Below, piece by piece: positions 1 through 9,078 of a DNA stretch of 64,000 bases. Every line of letters begins with the position of its first letter. Positions within the stretch are counted from its first letter, which is position 1. Position numbers and translations under genes: made by a program. The notes below the pieces were generated by a model. It saw only the letters and a list, made by a program, of their open reading frames with translations. It was not told where the DNA came from and searched no databases. The DNA lies in the NCBI GenBank assembly GCA_021809185.1, contig JAKBAI010000001.1, forward strand, positions 1-64,000, in the 5' to 3' direction. The stretch comes from Planctomycetota bacterium (GTDB lineage Bacteria; Planctomycetota; Planctomycetia; Gemmatales; Gemmataceae).

Positions 1-33
1 GATAAATAGAGATTAGACGAACTATAAATCGAT

Positions 34-96
34 GGTGCTAGGAATAGATCATTAGGCTGGATGAGGCGATCTAGTTTTCTGGTTATTCCTAGTGCC
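34..96. other. Imperfect inverted repeat upstream of mutM
   Basis: Arms at 34-46 and 84-96 pair over 13 positions, two of them G:U wobbles. The loop holds a second small stem (AGATC/GATCT). An AT-rich stretch follows. It could be the terminator or 3' structure of a gene left of the window, or a structured leader. No coding frame is recognisable in bases 1-217. Confidence 0.35.
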
Positions 97-217
97 TTAA
101 TGCTTATTAAGTGCTTATTTATTTAATGCTTTTTGATCGAGTGATCTGAATCTGGGTCAACTTTTTCGTGTGCATATATTGGCATAGTAAATATCAAAAA
201 AGGACAGAGGCTGAGGG

Positions 218-1108
218 ATGCCGGAATTACCTGAAGTAGAAACCGTTGTACGGGATTTGCGGCCTTATTTAGTCCATCAGATGATTCAGAAAATTAGTTG
301 TGGAAAAAAACAGCTTCGCCGGCCCTGGAAAATTGCCTGGAATAAAAAAATCACCAATCAGGTCATTACGAAGATCGATCGCCGGGGCAAATGGATTCTC
401 ATCCATTTGAATCATGGGGGTGTATTGATTATTCATTTGGGCATGACCGGTCAACTTACGGTGCATTCCCCATCGGACCCGATTGCCGATCATGTTCATT
501 TTCGTTTGCTGTTACAGGCGAATCCCTCGACCAATACAGACCAATCTTCTACTGATAAACCAAAAAAAACTCGAAAATCGGTAGAGAAACAAGCTCCCAT
601 GGAATTGCGATTTCGAGATATTCGCCGATTTGGATCGGTCGAATTTTTTGCTGATTTGCCTAGCTGGGAAGATCACCATGGGGAGATGCTCGGTCCAGAA
701 CCGTTTGATTTAACCAAAAAAGAATGGCAAGAGGCAGTACAAAAGAGCAATCGTTCTCTCAAAGCTCTGCTCCTCGATCAATCGATTGTCGCTGGAATTG
801 GTAACATCTATGCGGATGAATCTCTATTCGAAGCGAAGCTTTTACCTACGAGATTTGGCAGTCAATTAAGTTTTGAAGAGATGGATCGCCTTCGCCTTGC
901 GATCCGAAAAGTACTTAAAAAAGCGATTGAATCGCGTGGCTCCACCATCCGCAATTATGTAGGGGGATCTGGTTTACAAGGGGAATATCAGGAAGTTTTA
1001 GCGGTTTATGGTCGCGGCCAAGCTCCCTGTCTAATCTGTGGCACAGAGATTCAAGTAATCCGATTAGCAGGCCGATCGACCCATTTTTGTCCACACTGTC
1101 AAAAATAG
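218..1108 (+). CDS. mutM: Formamidopyrimidine-DNA glycosylase (MutM/Fpg)
   Basis: Bifunctional base-excision repair enzyme that removes 8-oxoguanine and formamidopyrimidines and then nicks the abasic site. The protein (296 aa) begins MPELPEVETV, where Pro2 is the Schiff-base nucleophile and Glu3 the catalytic acid. The helix-two-turn-helix region carries the family signature near LLLDQSIVAGIGNIYADE. The C-terminus has a four-Cys zinc finger (CLIC ... CPHC) with the lesion-binding loop. A hydrophilic Lys/Ser/Thr-rich insertion at about residues 98-124 is longer than in most homologues. The ATG follows a purine-rich AGAGGCTGAGGG. The gene appears monocistronic, and its stop codon lies inside a small hairpin. 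Confidence 0.95.
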   Translation: MPELPEVETVVRDLRPYLVHQMIQKISCGKKQLRRPWKIAWNKKITNQVITKIDRRGKWILIHLNHGGVLIIHLGMTGQLTVHSPSDPIADHVHFRLLLQANPSTNTDQSSTDKPKKTRKSVEKQAPMELRFRDIRRFGSVEFFADLPSWEDHHGEMLGPEPFDLTKKEWQEAVQKSNRSLKALLLDQSIVAGIGNIYADESLFEAKLLPTRFGSQLSFEEMDRLRLAIRKVLKKAIESRGSTIRNYVGGSGLQGEYQEVLAVYGRGQAPCLICGTEIQVIRLAGRSTHFCPHCQK

Positions 1109-1121
1109 CTTTTGCTATTTT
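1102..1121. terminator. Hairpin overlapping the mutM stop
   Basis: AAAATAGC at 1102-1109 pairs with GCTATTTT at 1114-1121 around a TTTT loop and is followed by an AT-rich tail, consistent with a short intrinsic terminator. A separate perfect 14-bp palindrome, GATCCCTAGGGATC, lies at 1127-1140. Confidence 0.5.
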
Positions 1122-1379
1122 ATTGTGATCCCTAGGGATCATCGGTTCGGTAAGTTTAGAAAATAGAGCAGAAATTCTTTGATGCGAAGCTGTTTGTCTT
1201 TTAGAACAAGATCTGGAAATTGTTGGGGATTAGATGGTTTAAGGTCGAGGGGCATCATTAAATACGCAGTGAGCGAGTTGATTCATGATTTTAAAGTCTA
1301 AGCTTAAAATCCAAGCTTAAAGTCAAAGCCTAAACGAAAGTCTAACGGTTGATTCAAGTAGTGGAACGGAATCGAATAT

Positions 1380-3056
1380 ATGTCGTATCGTGCATTTAAA
1401 AAGTTATTGGGGGAATCTAGTCTAGAACGGAAGTGCCGTTTTTTGCTAGGTTCGGCAATCATCTTGCTGATGACTCTGAGCTTTTATGTCTTTGCTCGCC
1501 AGACCGAACATATCGCCTATGAACAGACCGAAACGACCGGGAGACTATTGGTCAATCCTATTGTAGCCCGGTTACATGTTTCGAAAGATTCGCGCGAAGC
1601 GATGGATAACTTCCAAGCTAAAAACGAATTAAGTTGGCCGGAGTTATTACGCGAATACAAATACAAAATTATCAAACCAAAATCGAGTAAACCTGAATAT
1701 AAACCGGAAGGGGAAGAGCTTGCCATTCTTAATAAATTCCTCGCCGATTCAGAAAAGAACGAAGAATCGCGATTTATAACATCGCGTGGAACATTTTCAT
1801 ATTATGGTGCACTCCGGGTAGCACCCAGTTGTATCGATTGCCATAATCGCTTAGAAAATCGGTCCCTGGAAAATAGTTATAAAGAAGGGGATTTAATGGC
1901 AGTGGTTTCGATCCGCTTATCGACGAAAGATATCGAAAATGCCATTCATTTCAATCGTGCTTTATTGATTTCCGCAGCTCTATTTACCTCGTTGATGATC
2001 ATGGCCGGTACCTATCTCATTATTCGCTATGTGATTGTCAAGCCGGTCAAACACCTCAAAGAGGTTTCTGTGGCGATTGCGAATGGTCATCTAGATGTTC
2101 GTTCGGATATTCAAACCGGGGACGAATTTGAAGATCTCAGCGATGCCTTCAACAGTATGTTGCGCGAATTAGTGAATATGCAAAATCGGGATAAGAAACT
2201 GAATTTGGATCTCGATCGCAAAGTCGAAGAATTAGCTCGGGCAAATATGGCTCTCTACCAGTCAAACCAGATGAAAAACGATTTCCTCGCGACGATGAGT
2301 CATGAATTGCGTACCCCTCTGAATAGTATTCTCGGATTTAGTGATGTTTTGCTTTCTAATAGCGGTCAGCTGAGTGAAAAGCAGGCACGCTGGGCGGTCA
2401 ATATCAAAAATAGCGGTCAGCAGCTCTTGAATCTAATTAACGATATTCTCGATCTCGCTAAAATTGAAGCGGGGAAGATCGAGGTCAATGTCAGCGAGAT
2501 TTCTTTACCCGAATTATACGATAGCGTAACTAATTTATTTAAGCAAAGTGCCGAAAAGAAAAATATCGAGCTTCGGCTTCCCCAAGATCCTAAGCCGATT
2601 CTTGTTTATCAAGATGGGGTGAAACTGAGACAAATTCTATCGAATCTTATTTCGAATGCGATCAAGTTTACTCCCGAAGGGGGAAGCATTAGTGTACAAT
2701 TAGAGCAAGAGGATAACAATTTCATTTTAACCATTTCAGATACCGGCGTCGGGATTGCTATCGAAGATCAAGCGGTTATCTTTGAAAAATTTCGTCAAGG
2801 GGGTAATCCTTTGACTCGAGAACATGAGGGGACCGGATTGGGATTATCGATCGTCCGCGAATTGAGCCGATTACTGGGAGGAGATGTTACCGTGGAAAGC
2901 GAGCTGGGTCGAGGCAGTACTTTCCGCGTTAAACTCCCGATGAAATTACGCCCGGAACCCCAACACGATCTCCTGTTGCCGATTACCAAAGAAATAAATA
3001 GTTCTAATCGCCATATCGATCTTTTGCTGAAAGAAAACGATAAACCGAATATTTGA
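1380..3056 (+). CDS. Sensor histidine kinase with periplasmic c-haem (Tll0287/DUF3365-like) domain
   Basis: Membrane two-component sensor kinase of 558 aa. Transmembrane segment 1 is at about residues 22-41. A periplasmic region follows with a C-I-D-C-H motif at 151-155, a c-type haem attachment site, in a context resembling DUF3365/Tll0287-like sensor domains. Transmembrane segment 2 is at about 193-218, then a HAMP linker, a coiled coil, a HisKA domain (MSHELRTPLN, His308) and a HATPase_c domain with N box (ISNAIKF), G1 (DTGVGIA) and G2 (GTGLGLSIV). There is no receiver domain and no adjacent response regulator, so the partner is unknown. By inference it senses redox state or a small ligand at the haem. 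It ends at a bidirectional terminator shared with the convergent oxidoreductase. Confidence 0.88.
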   Translation: MSYRAFKKLLGESSLERKCRFLLGSAIILLMTLSFYVFARQTEHIAYEQTETTGRLLVNPIVARLHVSKDSREAMDNFQAKNELSWPELLREYKYKIIKPKSSKPEYKPEGEELAILNKFLADSEKNEESRFITSRGTFSYYGALRVAPSCIDCHNRLENRSLENSYKEGDLMAVVSIRLSTKDIENAIHFNRALLISAALFTSLMIMAGTYLIIRYVIVKPVKHLKEVSVAIANGHLDVRSDIQTGDEFEDLSDAFNSMLRELVNMQNRDKKLNLDLDRKVEELARANMALYQSNQMKNDFLATMSHELRTPLNSILGFSDVLLSNSGQLSEKQARWAVNIKNSGQQLLNLINDILDLAKIEAGKIEVNVSEISLPELYDSVTNLFKQSAEKKNIELRLPQDPKPILVYQDGVKLRQILSNLISNAIKFTPEGGSISVQLEQEDNNFILTISDTGVGIAIEDQAVIFEKFRQGGNPLTREHEGTGLGLSIVRELSRLLGGDVTVESELGRGSTFRVKLPMKLRPEPQHDLLLPITKEINSSNRHIDLLLKENDKPNI

Positions 3057-3100
3057 TGAAGAGCCAGGAAAATAAAATTATTACGAAATAAGCGGCATAA

Positions 3101-3133
3101 AAAAAGCAAGGTATTGTAAACACCTTGCTTTTT
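3101..3133. terminator. Bidirectional intrinsic terminator
   Basis: A perfect 12-bp stem (AAAAAGCAAGGT at 3101-3112 with ACCTTGCTTTTT at 3122-3133) and a 9-nt loop. There are A residues on one side and T residues on the other, so it can work for both convergent genes (histidine kinase on plus, oxidoreductase on minus). Confidence 0.85.
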
Positions 3134-3203
3134 AAGTTTAGTAGAGATTCATGAAAGAGATTCATGATAGAAATACAAAAAGAACTTTTTGGGCTGGTGT
3201 AGA

Positions 3204-4901
3204 TCAATCTAAAATTTTACTGGGATCGACATTGGCATCAGGTACTTCCGAACTTTTGGCTTGAAACCAACTATCCTTGAATTCGATCCGTTTATGTTCT
3301 TTCATGGCTATATTAGAGGTAAGAGCCAAAATGGCATCGGCCATGGCGACTTCTCCGTGGCAACGCGGTAATCTCTGGACATATTTTCCAGAGGCATCTT
3401 GTTCGTAGCCGGTTTTTTCATTCCACTGGCGGATACAATACGCAAAATCTTCCATTTCTTCTCTATAACCTCTGCTGATGGTACCTGGTGGAGGAGACCC
3501 AGCGGCAGGAGTCACTCCCGAGGCCACTGCGGGGGATGGACCGCCCCATGTACTGCTTGCTTCGATCATCGGTTTATTCGCTGCGCTAGTGGTAACAGTT
3601 ACTGCCGTTTCGCGGGGTTTGATCCCTTTCTTGGTCGGATCGTTTTCTTTATAAAGCATGATCTGTGATTCCCCTTCGACCAAAAGGGTTCCACGGCTAC
3701 CCATCACACATTCCCCATAAGCTTCGAATCCGTTGGTGCTGATCGAAGAATAGGTAACTACGACGATATCGTTCTTATCGGTTCCTTTATTCGCCCCTTG
3801 AGGATGGTTGGCTCCTGGAAATTCAAAGGTTACAAACACATGATCATCGATGGACCGATTATTTTTAAACGGAGTCGTATCTAGTCCGCCAAAGAACGAT
3901 CGAGTACCAACGCCGCTCACGGCTAATGGGTGGACTTTACCAAGAAAGATACTGCAAGCATCGAGCTGATGACTACCCAATTCAGCCATCAATCCACCCC
4001 CGGTTCGCTGATACAGTCGCCAGCGAATCAATTCATAAATATCTTTGTAACCGTAACGGTGATCTTTGAGAGTGCTATCCAGTTTATCCTTTAAAGCTTC
4101 CAAATCCATTTGAAATATCGGCGGGGTCCAACCATCTCGAATAACAGGTTGAATCATGCTCATTGCTACTTCTGGTTCACGAGGATCAGGAGACCAGGGC
4201 CAAGAAAAATTGCGATGCCATAACGCGCGAATATGTTTGATGTCTCCCAGAATACCGGATTTCAAGGCTTCCTGAGCATGGGCATATAACATACTATAAT
4301 GCCGCTGGTGACCGATCGATAAAATTCGATTATTTTCTTTGGCAACTTTGATCATCTCTTTACATTGAGATACCGTGCGTGCCATCAATTTTTCACACAA
4401 AACATGCTTTCCTGCTTTTAGACATTCGATCGCTACCGGGGCATGAAGATGCAACGGTAAGGCGATAACCACGGCTTCGATATCTTTTTCCTTTTGCAAC
4501 ATCTCCTTATAATCTGTATACAGATGTTTAGATTCTATATCTTGAGCATACGTTTTCCCGTAAACTTTAGTGAACCCTTTGCGGAGCGGAACCTTAGGAT
4601 CTCCGGTGATAATTCGTTTTTGATTGTAAGGTCTAATATCGCAAGCGGCAATGAACTTAAGATAGTCGGGATTATGTTCTCCTAGCAGGACTCCCCCTTC
4701 ATCGCCGCAGCCGATCAAGGCAGCTTTGACTGCTTTGCCCTGAATGGACTGATAGCCAAAATATGCCCCCGCTGCTACGGGGACAACCGCAGCTCCTGCG
4801 GCCATACTTTTCATAAAGCCTCGGCGAGTCAATTCCTCGGCAGAGGCCTGGAAGTTTTTACGCCCCATCTCTTTTTGTTCTTTAGTTAAATCTAGAGCCA
4901 T
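3204..4901 (-). CDS. Tat-exported Gfo/Idh/MocA family oxidoreductase
   Basis: NAD(P)-dependent sugar or polyol dehydrogenase-like protein of 565 aa. The N-terminus has a twin-arginine signal (T-R-R-G-F-M-K at residues 25-31, then a hydrophobic alanine-rich stretch), so it is expected outside the cytoplasm. The Rossmann fold begins near residue 57 (ALIGCGDEGG), and ECLKAGKHVLCEK is the conserved Gfo/Idh segment. A Ser/Pro/Gly-rich stretch (GVTPAAGSPPPG) near residue 460 is an unusual insertion. GGAG nine bases before the ATG supports the start. The DoxX gene lies upstream on the same strand across a spacer of about 130 bp, so they could be co-transcribed. The substrate cannot be assigned; planctomycetes carry many such proteins for glycan breakdown. 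Confidence 0.9.
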   Translation of the reverse strand: MALDLTKEQKEMGRKNFQASAEELTRRGFMKSMAAGAAVVPVAAGAYFGYQSIQGKAVKAALIGCGDEGGVLLGEHNPDYLKFIAACDIRPYNQKRIITGDPKVPLRKGFTKVYGKTYAQDIESKHLYTDYKEMLQKEKDIEAVVIALPLHLHAPVAIECLKAGKHVLCEKLMARTVSQCKEMIKVAKENNRILSIGHQRHYSMLYAHAQEALKSGILGDIKHIRALWHRNFSWPWSPDPREPEVAMSMIQPVIRDGWTPPIFQMDLEALKDKLDSTLKDHRYGYKDIYELIRWRLYQRTGGGLMAELGSHQLDACSIFLGKVHPLAVSGVGTRSFFGGLDTTPFKNNRSIDDHVFVTFEFPGANHPQGANKGTDKNDIVVVTYSSISTNGFEAYGECVMGSRGTLLVEGESQIMLYKENDPTKKGIKPRETAVTVTTSAANKPMIEASSTWGGPSPAVASGVTPAAGSPPPGTISRGYREEMEDFAYCIRQWNEKTGYEQDASGKYVQRLPRCHGEVAMADAILALTSNIAMKEHKRIEFKDSWFQAKSSEVPDANVDPSKILD

Positions 4902-4990
4902 CGCTTTAATCTCCGGTCTGGTTGTTTTTGATTGTTATGGGTAATCGATTCGTTACATCAGTTTAAGTTTTTTATACGGGTAGTCTTTTT

Positions 4991-5027
4991 ATTTACTTGG
5001 GATTATTTACTTGGGATTATTTACTTG
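4991..5027. repeat. 14-bp tandem repeat, 2.6 copies
   Basis: The unit ATTTACTTGGGATT occurs at 4991-5004 and 5005-5018, with a 9-base partial third copy, between the DoxX stop and the oxidoreductase start. Confidence 0.9.
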
Positions 5028-5034
5028 ACGGTTA

Positions 5035-6756
5035 TTATCTTCTCGGAGGTAAAGAGGGGGGGAGGGGGGATTGTCTAGGGGGCAGTGAAGGGGGTAGTGA
5101 AGATAATGAGGCTTGGTTATTTTGAGTGGATGTTTGTACCGCGATCCCTTTCTGTTTTCGCGAGCCAAAGATCCCGCCTAGTATGTACGAGAGCATCCCA
5201 TCTAGACCGACCCAGCGACCGCTATATGTGGTCGATAGAACCAACAGGGCAAACATCTCGATCAAATTTTTATTGATAAATGCGTAATTTCCTTCTGTCA
5301 TGGGGGATGCTGGCAACCAAGGGAATGGCGGCGCGGATAGGAAAGTTAAAAACAGGAACCCGGCAGCACCCAGACAGGCTAAGCGGGTAAATAAGCCGAG
5401 AATGAGACAAGCACCAAAGATGGTCAAACTCCAACTGGTCATCTGATCGAGAATTACCAAATTGTTGCTTGAAGGTTCTGCATGGGCATATCCTTTAAGC
5501 TGATCATCGTTGCGGAAAGAGTTTAAATTCCCTTGCAGGGTATCAAAATGAGACTGTACCACTTTCTTGAGACTGGCAAACTCTTGTGTCGCTTTTTTTT
5601 GTGCCGCTAAATACTTTTTGCTGGCATCGCTTTTATCATCCAGCTTATCCGGTTTTGGTAAGGCTTGCCAAGCGGCAACACTCGCGCTGAGTTGTTTTAG
5701 CTGAGCTGCAATCGGTGTACGATCATCGACTACGGTCGAGCGCGGTTCCCCCGTGAATTCATCCTGATCGAGCAGATCCCGAACTAATCGGATTTTGGAT
5801 CTTCGAATAATCCCTTCCATATCGATTCTCTGGACATCGGTTAGCGGGGCTAATTCTATGATCGATTTGCCATAGTCATCCCAAACTTTTGTTAATATTT
5901 CGGGAAGTGCTTTCGCTTCTGCCTCTTCATTTTTCTTATCGGCAGGGGGATTCGTAGGGGTAAATGCCGATAGCCATTGATCTGGTTTCAGCTCGTTGAG
6001 GGCTTTATCTAGAGTAATGAGTTGGTTTGGAGCGATCAATTTGGCTAGGATATCTTTTACCTGTTTGGTATACCCGTCCACGTCGAGCTGAAGACTAGAA
6101 CGATCCGCAGCTAATTCTGATTTGAGTGCTCTTAAACGACCTTTTTCAACATCTTTCTGGAAAGTCGGTAGTTCACTTTGATAGATATTGCGCACCCGAT
6201 CGTACAATTTGAGGTAATGATCGATACGCTCTCTGGTAGTGAGAGTTACTTCAAGGGCTTTGCCAGTTGGTCCTTTTTTTTCTATCTCTTTTTTCCCGGT
6301 TAGAATCCACTGAACATAATCCATCTTGATTTTTTCAATCTGTTCTAAGGGTTGGCCTTCCAATTTATCGGCACTATTGGGAAATTCTTTTTTCCAGCGT
6401 TGAATATAACGGTTCCATTCTTTCGCAAGGGAAACTGGAAAACGTGCTGCGGGTGTTTTGGCATCGGCTTCTTGGCCTAAGGTCAAATAGGATTGTAAAA
6501 TCTTATCAGGATCTCCAATCAGTTCGCGCATGAGGGGGCCTGCTGGTCCCTCTGCTTCTCGAAAAAAGCCTTCACTACTCCATGGTTTACCAGGAGTTTC
6601 CAAATACGTCCCTTCCGTAGTTCCAGGTGTTTTGTTTTTTGTTTCTCCCACTTCACTGGTATGGATTTTGTGCATTCCTTCGTGGAAGAAATGCCAACCT
6701 ATAGCAATTCGAAGAAACACTAGAAAAGTGGCAGCCCAAAAACCAATACGGATCAT
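5035..6756 (-). CDS. DoxX-family membrane protein with large central insertion
   Basis: 573 aa. The N-terminus (WAATFLVFLRIAIGWHFFHEG, residues about 8-28) is the first DoxX transmembrane helix. The remaining DoxX helices appear only after about residue 437 (LTIFGACLILGLFTRL ... FLFLTFLSAPPFPWLP ... LIEMFALLVLSTTYSGRW). Between them are about 370 charged, mostly helical residues, probably on one face of the membrane. The C-terminal tail carries repeated S-L-P-P-S-L-P-P units encoded by a near-perfect 12-bp DNA duplication. The start follows CGAGGTTGAT. DoxX proteins are linked to quinone or thiol redox systems; a precise role is not known here. Its neighbour is a Tat-exported oxidoreductase, suggesting shared envelope redox work (inference). 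Confidence 0.8.
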   Translation of the reverse strand: MIRIGFWAATFLVFLRIAIGWHFFHEGMHKIHTSEVGETKNKTPGTTEGTYLETPGKPWSSEGFFREAEGPAGPLMRELIGDPDKILQSYLTLGQEADAKTPAARFPVSLAKEWNRYIQRWKKEFPNSADKLEGQPLEQIEKIKMDYVQWILTGKKEIEKKGPTGKALEVTLTTRERIDHYLKLYDRVRNIYQSELPTFQKDVEKGRLRALKSELAADRSSLQLDVDGYTKQVKDILAKLIAPNQLITLDKALNELKPDQWLSAFTPTNPPADKKNEEAEAKALPEILTKVWDDYGKSIIELAPLTDVQRIDMEGIIRRSKIRLVRDLLDQDEFTGEPRSTVVDDRTPIAAQLKQLSASVAAWQALPKPDKLDDKSDASKKYLAAQKKATQEFASLKKVVQSHFDTLQGNLNSFRNDDQLKGYAHAEPSSNNLVILDQMTSWSLTIFGACLILGLFTRLACLGAAGFLFLTFLSAPPFPWLPASPMTEGNYAFINKNLIEMFALLVLSTTYSGRWVGLDGMLSYILGGIFGSRKQKGIAVQTSTQNNQASLSSLPPSLPPRQSPLPPSLPPRR

Positions 6757-7507
6757 ATCAACCTCGAATTAATCTCAAATCAATTAGTAATTCCCAACTA
6801 TTTCAACAATTTCAAAGCAATAAAGTTCTTCTCAAATTCGTAATCAGCCTATTAACCAAAAGCGAATGAATCATACAATCGCTTTGGCGTAAAGGATTTT
6901 TTTAGCTATACTCAGATGGCCTAAAATCAGCTCTTTCAAAATCGGAGGATTCGACTTATGAACTCTAGTATGAACTCTAGTATGGGGCGCAAATATAGTG
7001 CACAAATATAAAAGGCTCACGATTCATTTTCGGAAAACTCAGAAATGTCAATTTTTAATATTGATCCTTAAGATCAACATAACCGCAAAACATATTTTTC
7101 TGTTTCGGTTACTAAGTTTCCGACTTTTATCTCGATTTTTACTGGTTCATTCCTTTATTTGGGATAACGATTCGGTATACCGTTACGAAGCTTATAAGAA
7201 ACTCTTGTAACAAACTCATGAACGTATTTCATTGACTATTTAATTATCTGAAAATTCAATAAAAAAAGCCGATATCGATTTCCAGTTCAGATTATTCGTC
7301 CTTTTGATAATCTTTATTGCATGTTTATGGCATGAATATGGGAGTAATCACAACGACATTTCTAATCTTAAGGACTTCGAAGAAAAATCGTTGAAGGGTG
7401 AATGCCATATCCAGTTTCATGATTTTTTCTCTATTTTACAAGTTTGTTAAACGTTAACCAGATCGTTTCCCATTTTATTTCTCATAACCGAGGAATCATA
7501 AACTATT
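6757..7507. other. Gene-free spacer of about 750 bp
   Basis: Lies between the DoxX start and the ApbE stop. The one suggestive item is a 17-codon frame at 6958-7011 on plus: GGAGG stands 9 bases before an ATG, and the first 12 bases ATGAACTCTAGT are duplicated in tandem. A start-less open stretch at about 7240-7447 on plus contains one hydrophobic run. Neither resembles a known protein. Confidence 0.6.
6958..7011 (+). other. Possible 17-codon leader or decayed gene start
   Basis: A strong GGAGG at 6944-6948 precedes an ATG at good spacing. The frame reads MNSSMNSSMGRKYSAQI and stops. The repeated MNSS comes from a perfect 12-bp duplication. It may be the surviving start of an eroded gene; translation is unproven. 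Confidence 0.25.
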
Positions 7508-8830
7508 TTAACGATTGTATTCCGTTTTGTGGGATGGGATAAAATGATCCGGTTTTAGATTAAAAGTAATGAACGAAGGATTATCCACTTTATGCTCCTC
7601 CTGGTTCAAGAGAATTATAGCAGCAATTTCTGGGTGAGACTTGCAATATATCCCGGTTTTTTCAGGCCCTAAGACATAAAATGCGGTTGATAGCGCATCG
7701 GCGAGTGTTGCGGATGGGGCGATTACAGAGACCTGAGCAACACGTTCTGCGGGGAAGCCACGCCGAGGATCGAGGATATGGCCATATTTTTTCCCTTCGT
7801 GCTCAAAGAATTGAAAGTTAATTGCCGAAGTTCCCAGAGCTTCATTTTGGAGATAGATCGTACCTAGATTTTGATTTTTATTGGAGCTACTATCTTGCCA
7901 GGGATGCCGCAAACTTACAGGCCAGCCGTGAAGGAGACGATTTTTGGGAGTGGTATTATCTTCGAGGGGTTGATAGGGGAATAAAAAGTTTTGCTTCGAT
8001 AGATCGCCCGCAGCTTCTGCAGAGATCGAGTTTTGGTAGGTATTGCTATTTTTCGAATGGTCTTGGAATTTTCTTGGTGAATAAATTCGGCCACCAATGG
8101 CCAGAATCGTGCTGTTTCCGCTATGCAATAATCCCTGTTCGATCTGCCATTTATTACGCAATAGCAGAGCGGCTCGATCTAGAGCAAACCCTTTTCCTAT
8201 GGCCCCGAGATTGATTTCTAAGCCTTGGCGTAAATATTTAACGGTAGACTGGTGCCGATTCAGAAGAACATAGCGCACCCCCGATCGGCTCATCGCTTGC
8301 ATCCGTTCTGAAATCGTTGGAAATCGCCCTTGCCGCTGAGAGAAGCCCCAGATCCTACTCAAAGCCCCACTGGCAATATCGAAAGCCCCTTCGGTTTCTC
8401 TGCTGATCGTTGTTGCATATTCCAGCAAATGATAAAGCTCCGCACTCAGGCTCACCGGTTTTTCGAATGCGTAGCGATTGGCCAAACTGACTTCGCTATC
8501 TTCCAAGTAAATGCTTAACCGTTCTTCGCATTGATCAATTAAATCTAATCCATCCAAAACGCCGAGCTGCGCTTTGGGGTTTTGCGCGGGGATCATGATC
8601 TCGAATAGAGTGGCCATTGCCCTTCGACTGGCACGAACCACTTCCATTCCGGCTATCATTTCCGGGGCAGAATTACTTAGATCTAAATATGGGTCTTCGC
8701 CCATAGCGACTTGCAGTAATTCTGACCAGGATTGCAACATATTAGATTGGGGAGAAATCGGAACTTTCATCGGGAATAAATAGATTCCAACAACAAGTGT
8801 CCAACTACAACGGCGAATTGATCGATTCAA
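7508..8830 (-). CDS. apbE: FAD:protein FMN transferase (ApbE family)
   Basis: Flavinyltransferase that attaches FMN covalently to Thr/Ser of target proteins such as Na+-NQR or RNF subunits, or acts in envelope flavin trafficking. ApbE signatures are visible: RASRRAMATLFEI (start of the domain), EINLGAIGKGFALDRA (FAD-binding core), GNSTILAIGG, ILDPRRGFPAERVAQVSVIAPSATLADALSTAFYVLG (Mg/catalytic region). About 60 extra polar residues interrupt the domain around residues 255-320. The frame opens with TTG at 8830; an ATG 20 codons later (8770) is an alternative, and neither has a strong ribosome binding site. The hydrophobic N-terminus may be a signal peptide. No flavoprotein target gene is adjacent. 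Confidence 0.85.
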   Translation of the reverse strand: MNRSIRRCSWTLVVGIYLFPMKVPISPQSNMLQSWSELLQVAMGEDPYLDLSNSAPEMIAGMEVVRASRRAMATLFEIMIPAQNPKAQLGVLDGLDLIDQCEERLSIYLEDSEVSLANRYAFEKPVSLSAELYHLLEYATTISRETEGAFDIASGALSRIWGFSQRQGRFPTISERMQAMSRSGVRYVLLNRHQSTVKYLRQGLEINLGAIGKGFALDRAALLLRNKWQIEQGLLHSGNSTILAIGGRIYSPRKFQDHSKNSNTYQNSISAEAAGDLSKQNFLFPYQPLEDNTTPKNRLLHGWPVSLRHPWQDSSSNKNQNLGTIYLQNEALGTSAINFQFFEHEGKKYGHILDPRRGFPAERVAQVSVIAPSATLADALSTAFYVLGPEKTGIYCKSHPEIAAIILLNQEEHKVDNPSFITFNLKPDHFIPSHKTEYNR

Positions 8831-8990
8831 TGACTTTACGCATCATATAGTTGGTCTATTCAGAGTTTATATAGGGGAGAAAAAAATAAGATTGATGAAT
8901 TATTCTTCCAACTCTTATTTTGATCCCCTTTAAGATCGAAAAAAAAATACTCGAAATACAGAGACAAAACAGGGCGAAGAACAATATATT

Positions 8991-9023
8991 TGTTTAGTTT
9001 AATTGTTTAGTTTAATTGTTTAA
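8991..9023. repeat. 13-bp tandem repeat, 2.5 copies
   Basis: TGTTTAGTTTAAT is repeated at 8991-9003 and 9004-9016 and followed by a 7-base partial copy, in the spacer between the DUF4912 gene stop and the apbE start. Confidence 0.9.
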
Positions 9024-9078
9024 CTTTTATCTAAAAATCCCGATTTCGGAAAAGGGGGATTTGAGATACGATCGGAAA

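Noticed and set aside
7822-8214. 130-codon plus-strand frame inside apbE
   Set aside because: It is antisense to the well-conserved ApbE domain, with no similarity or start signal.
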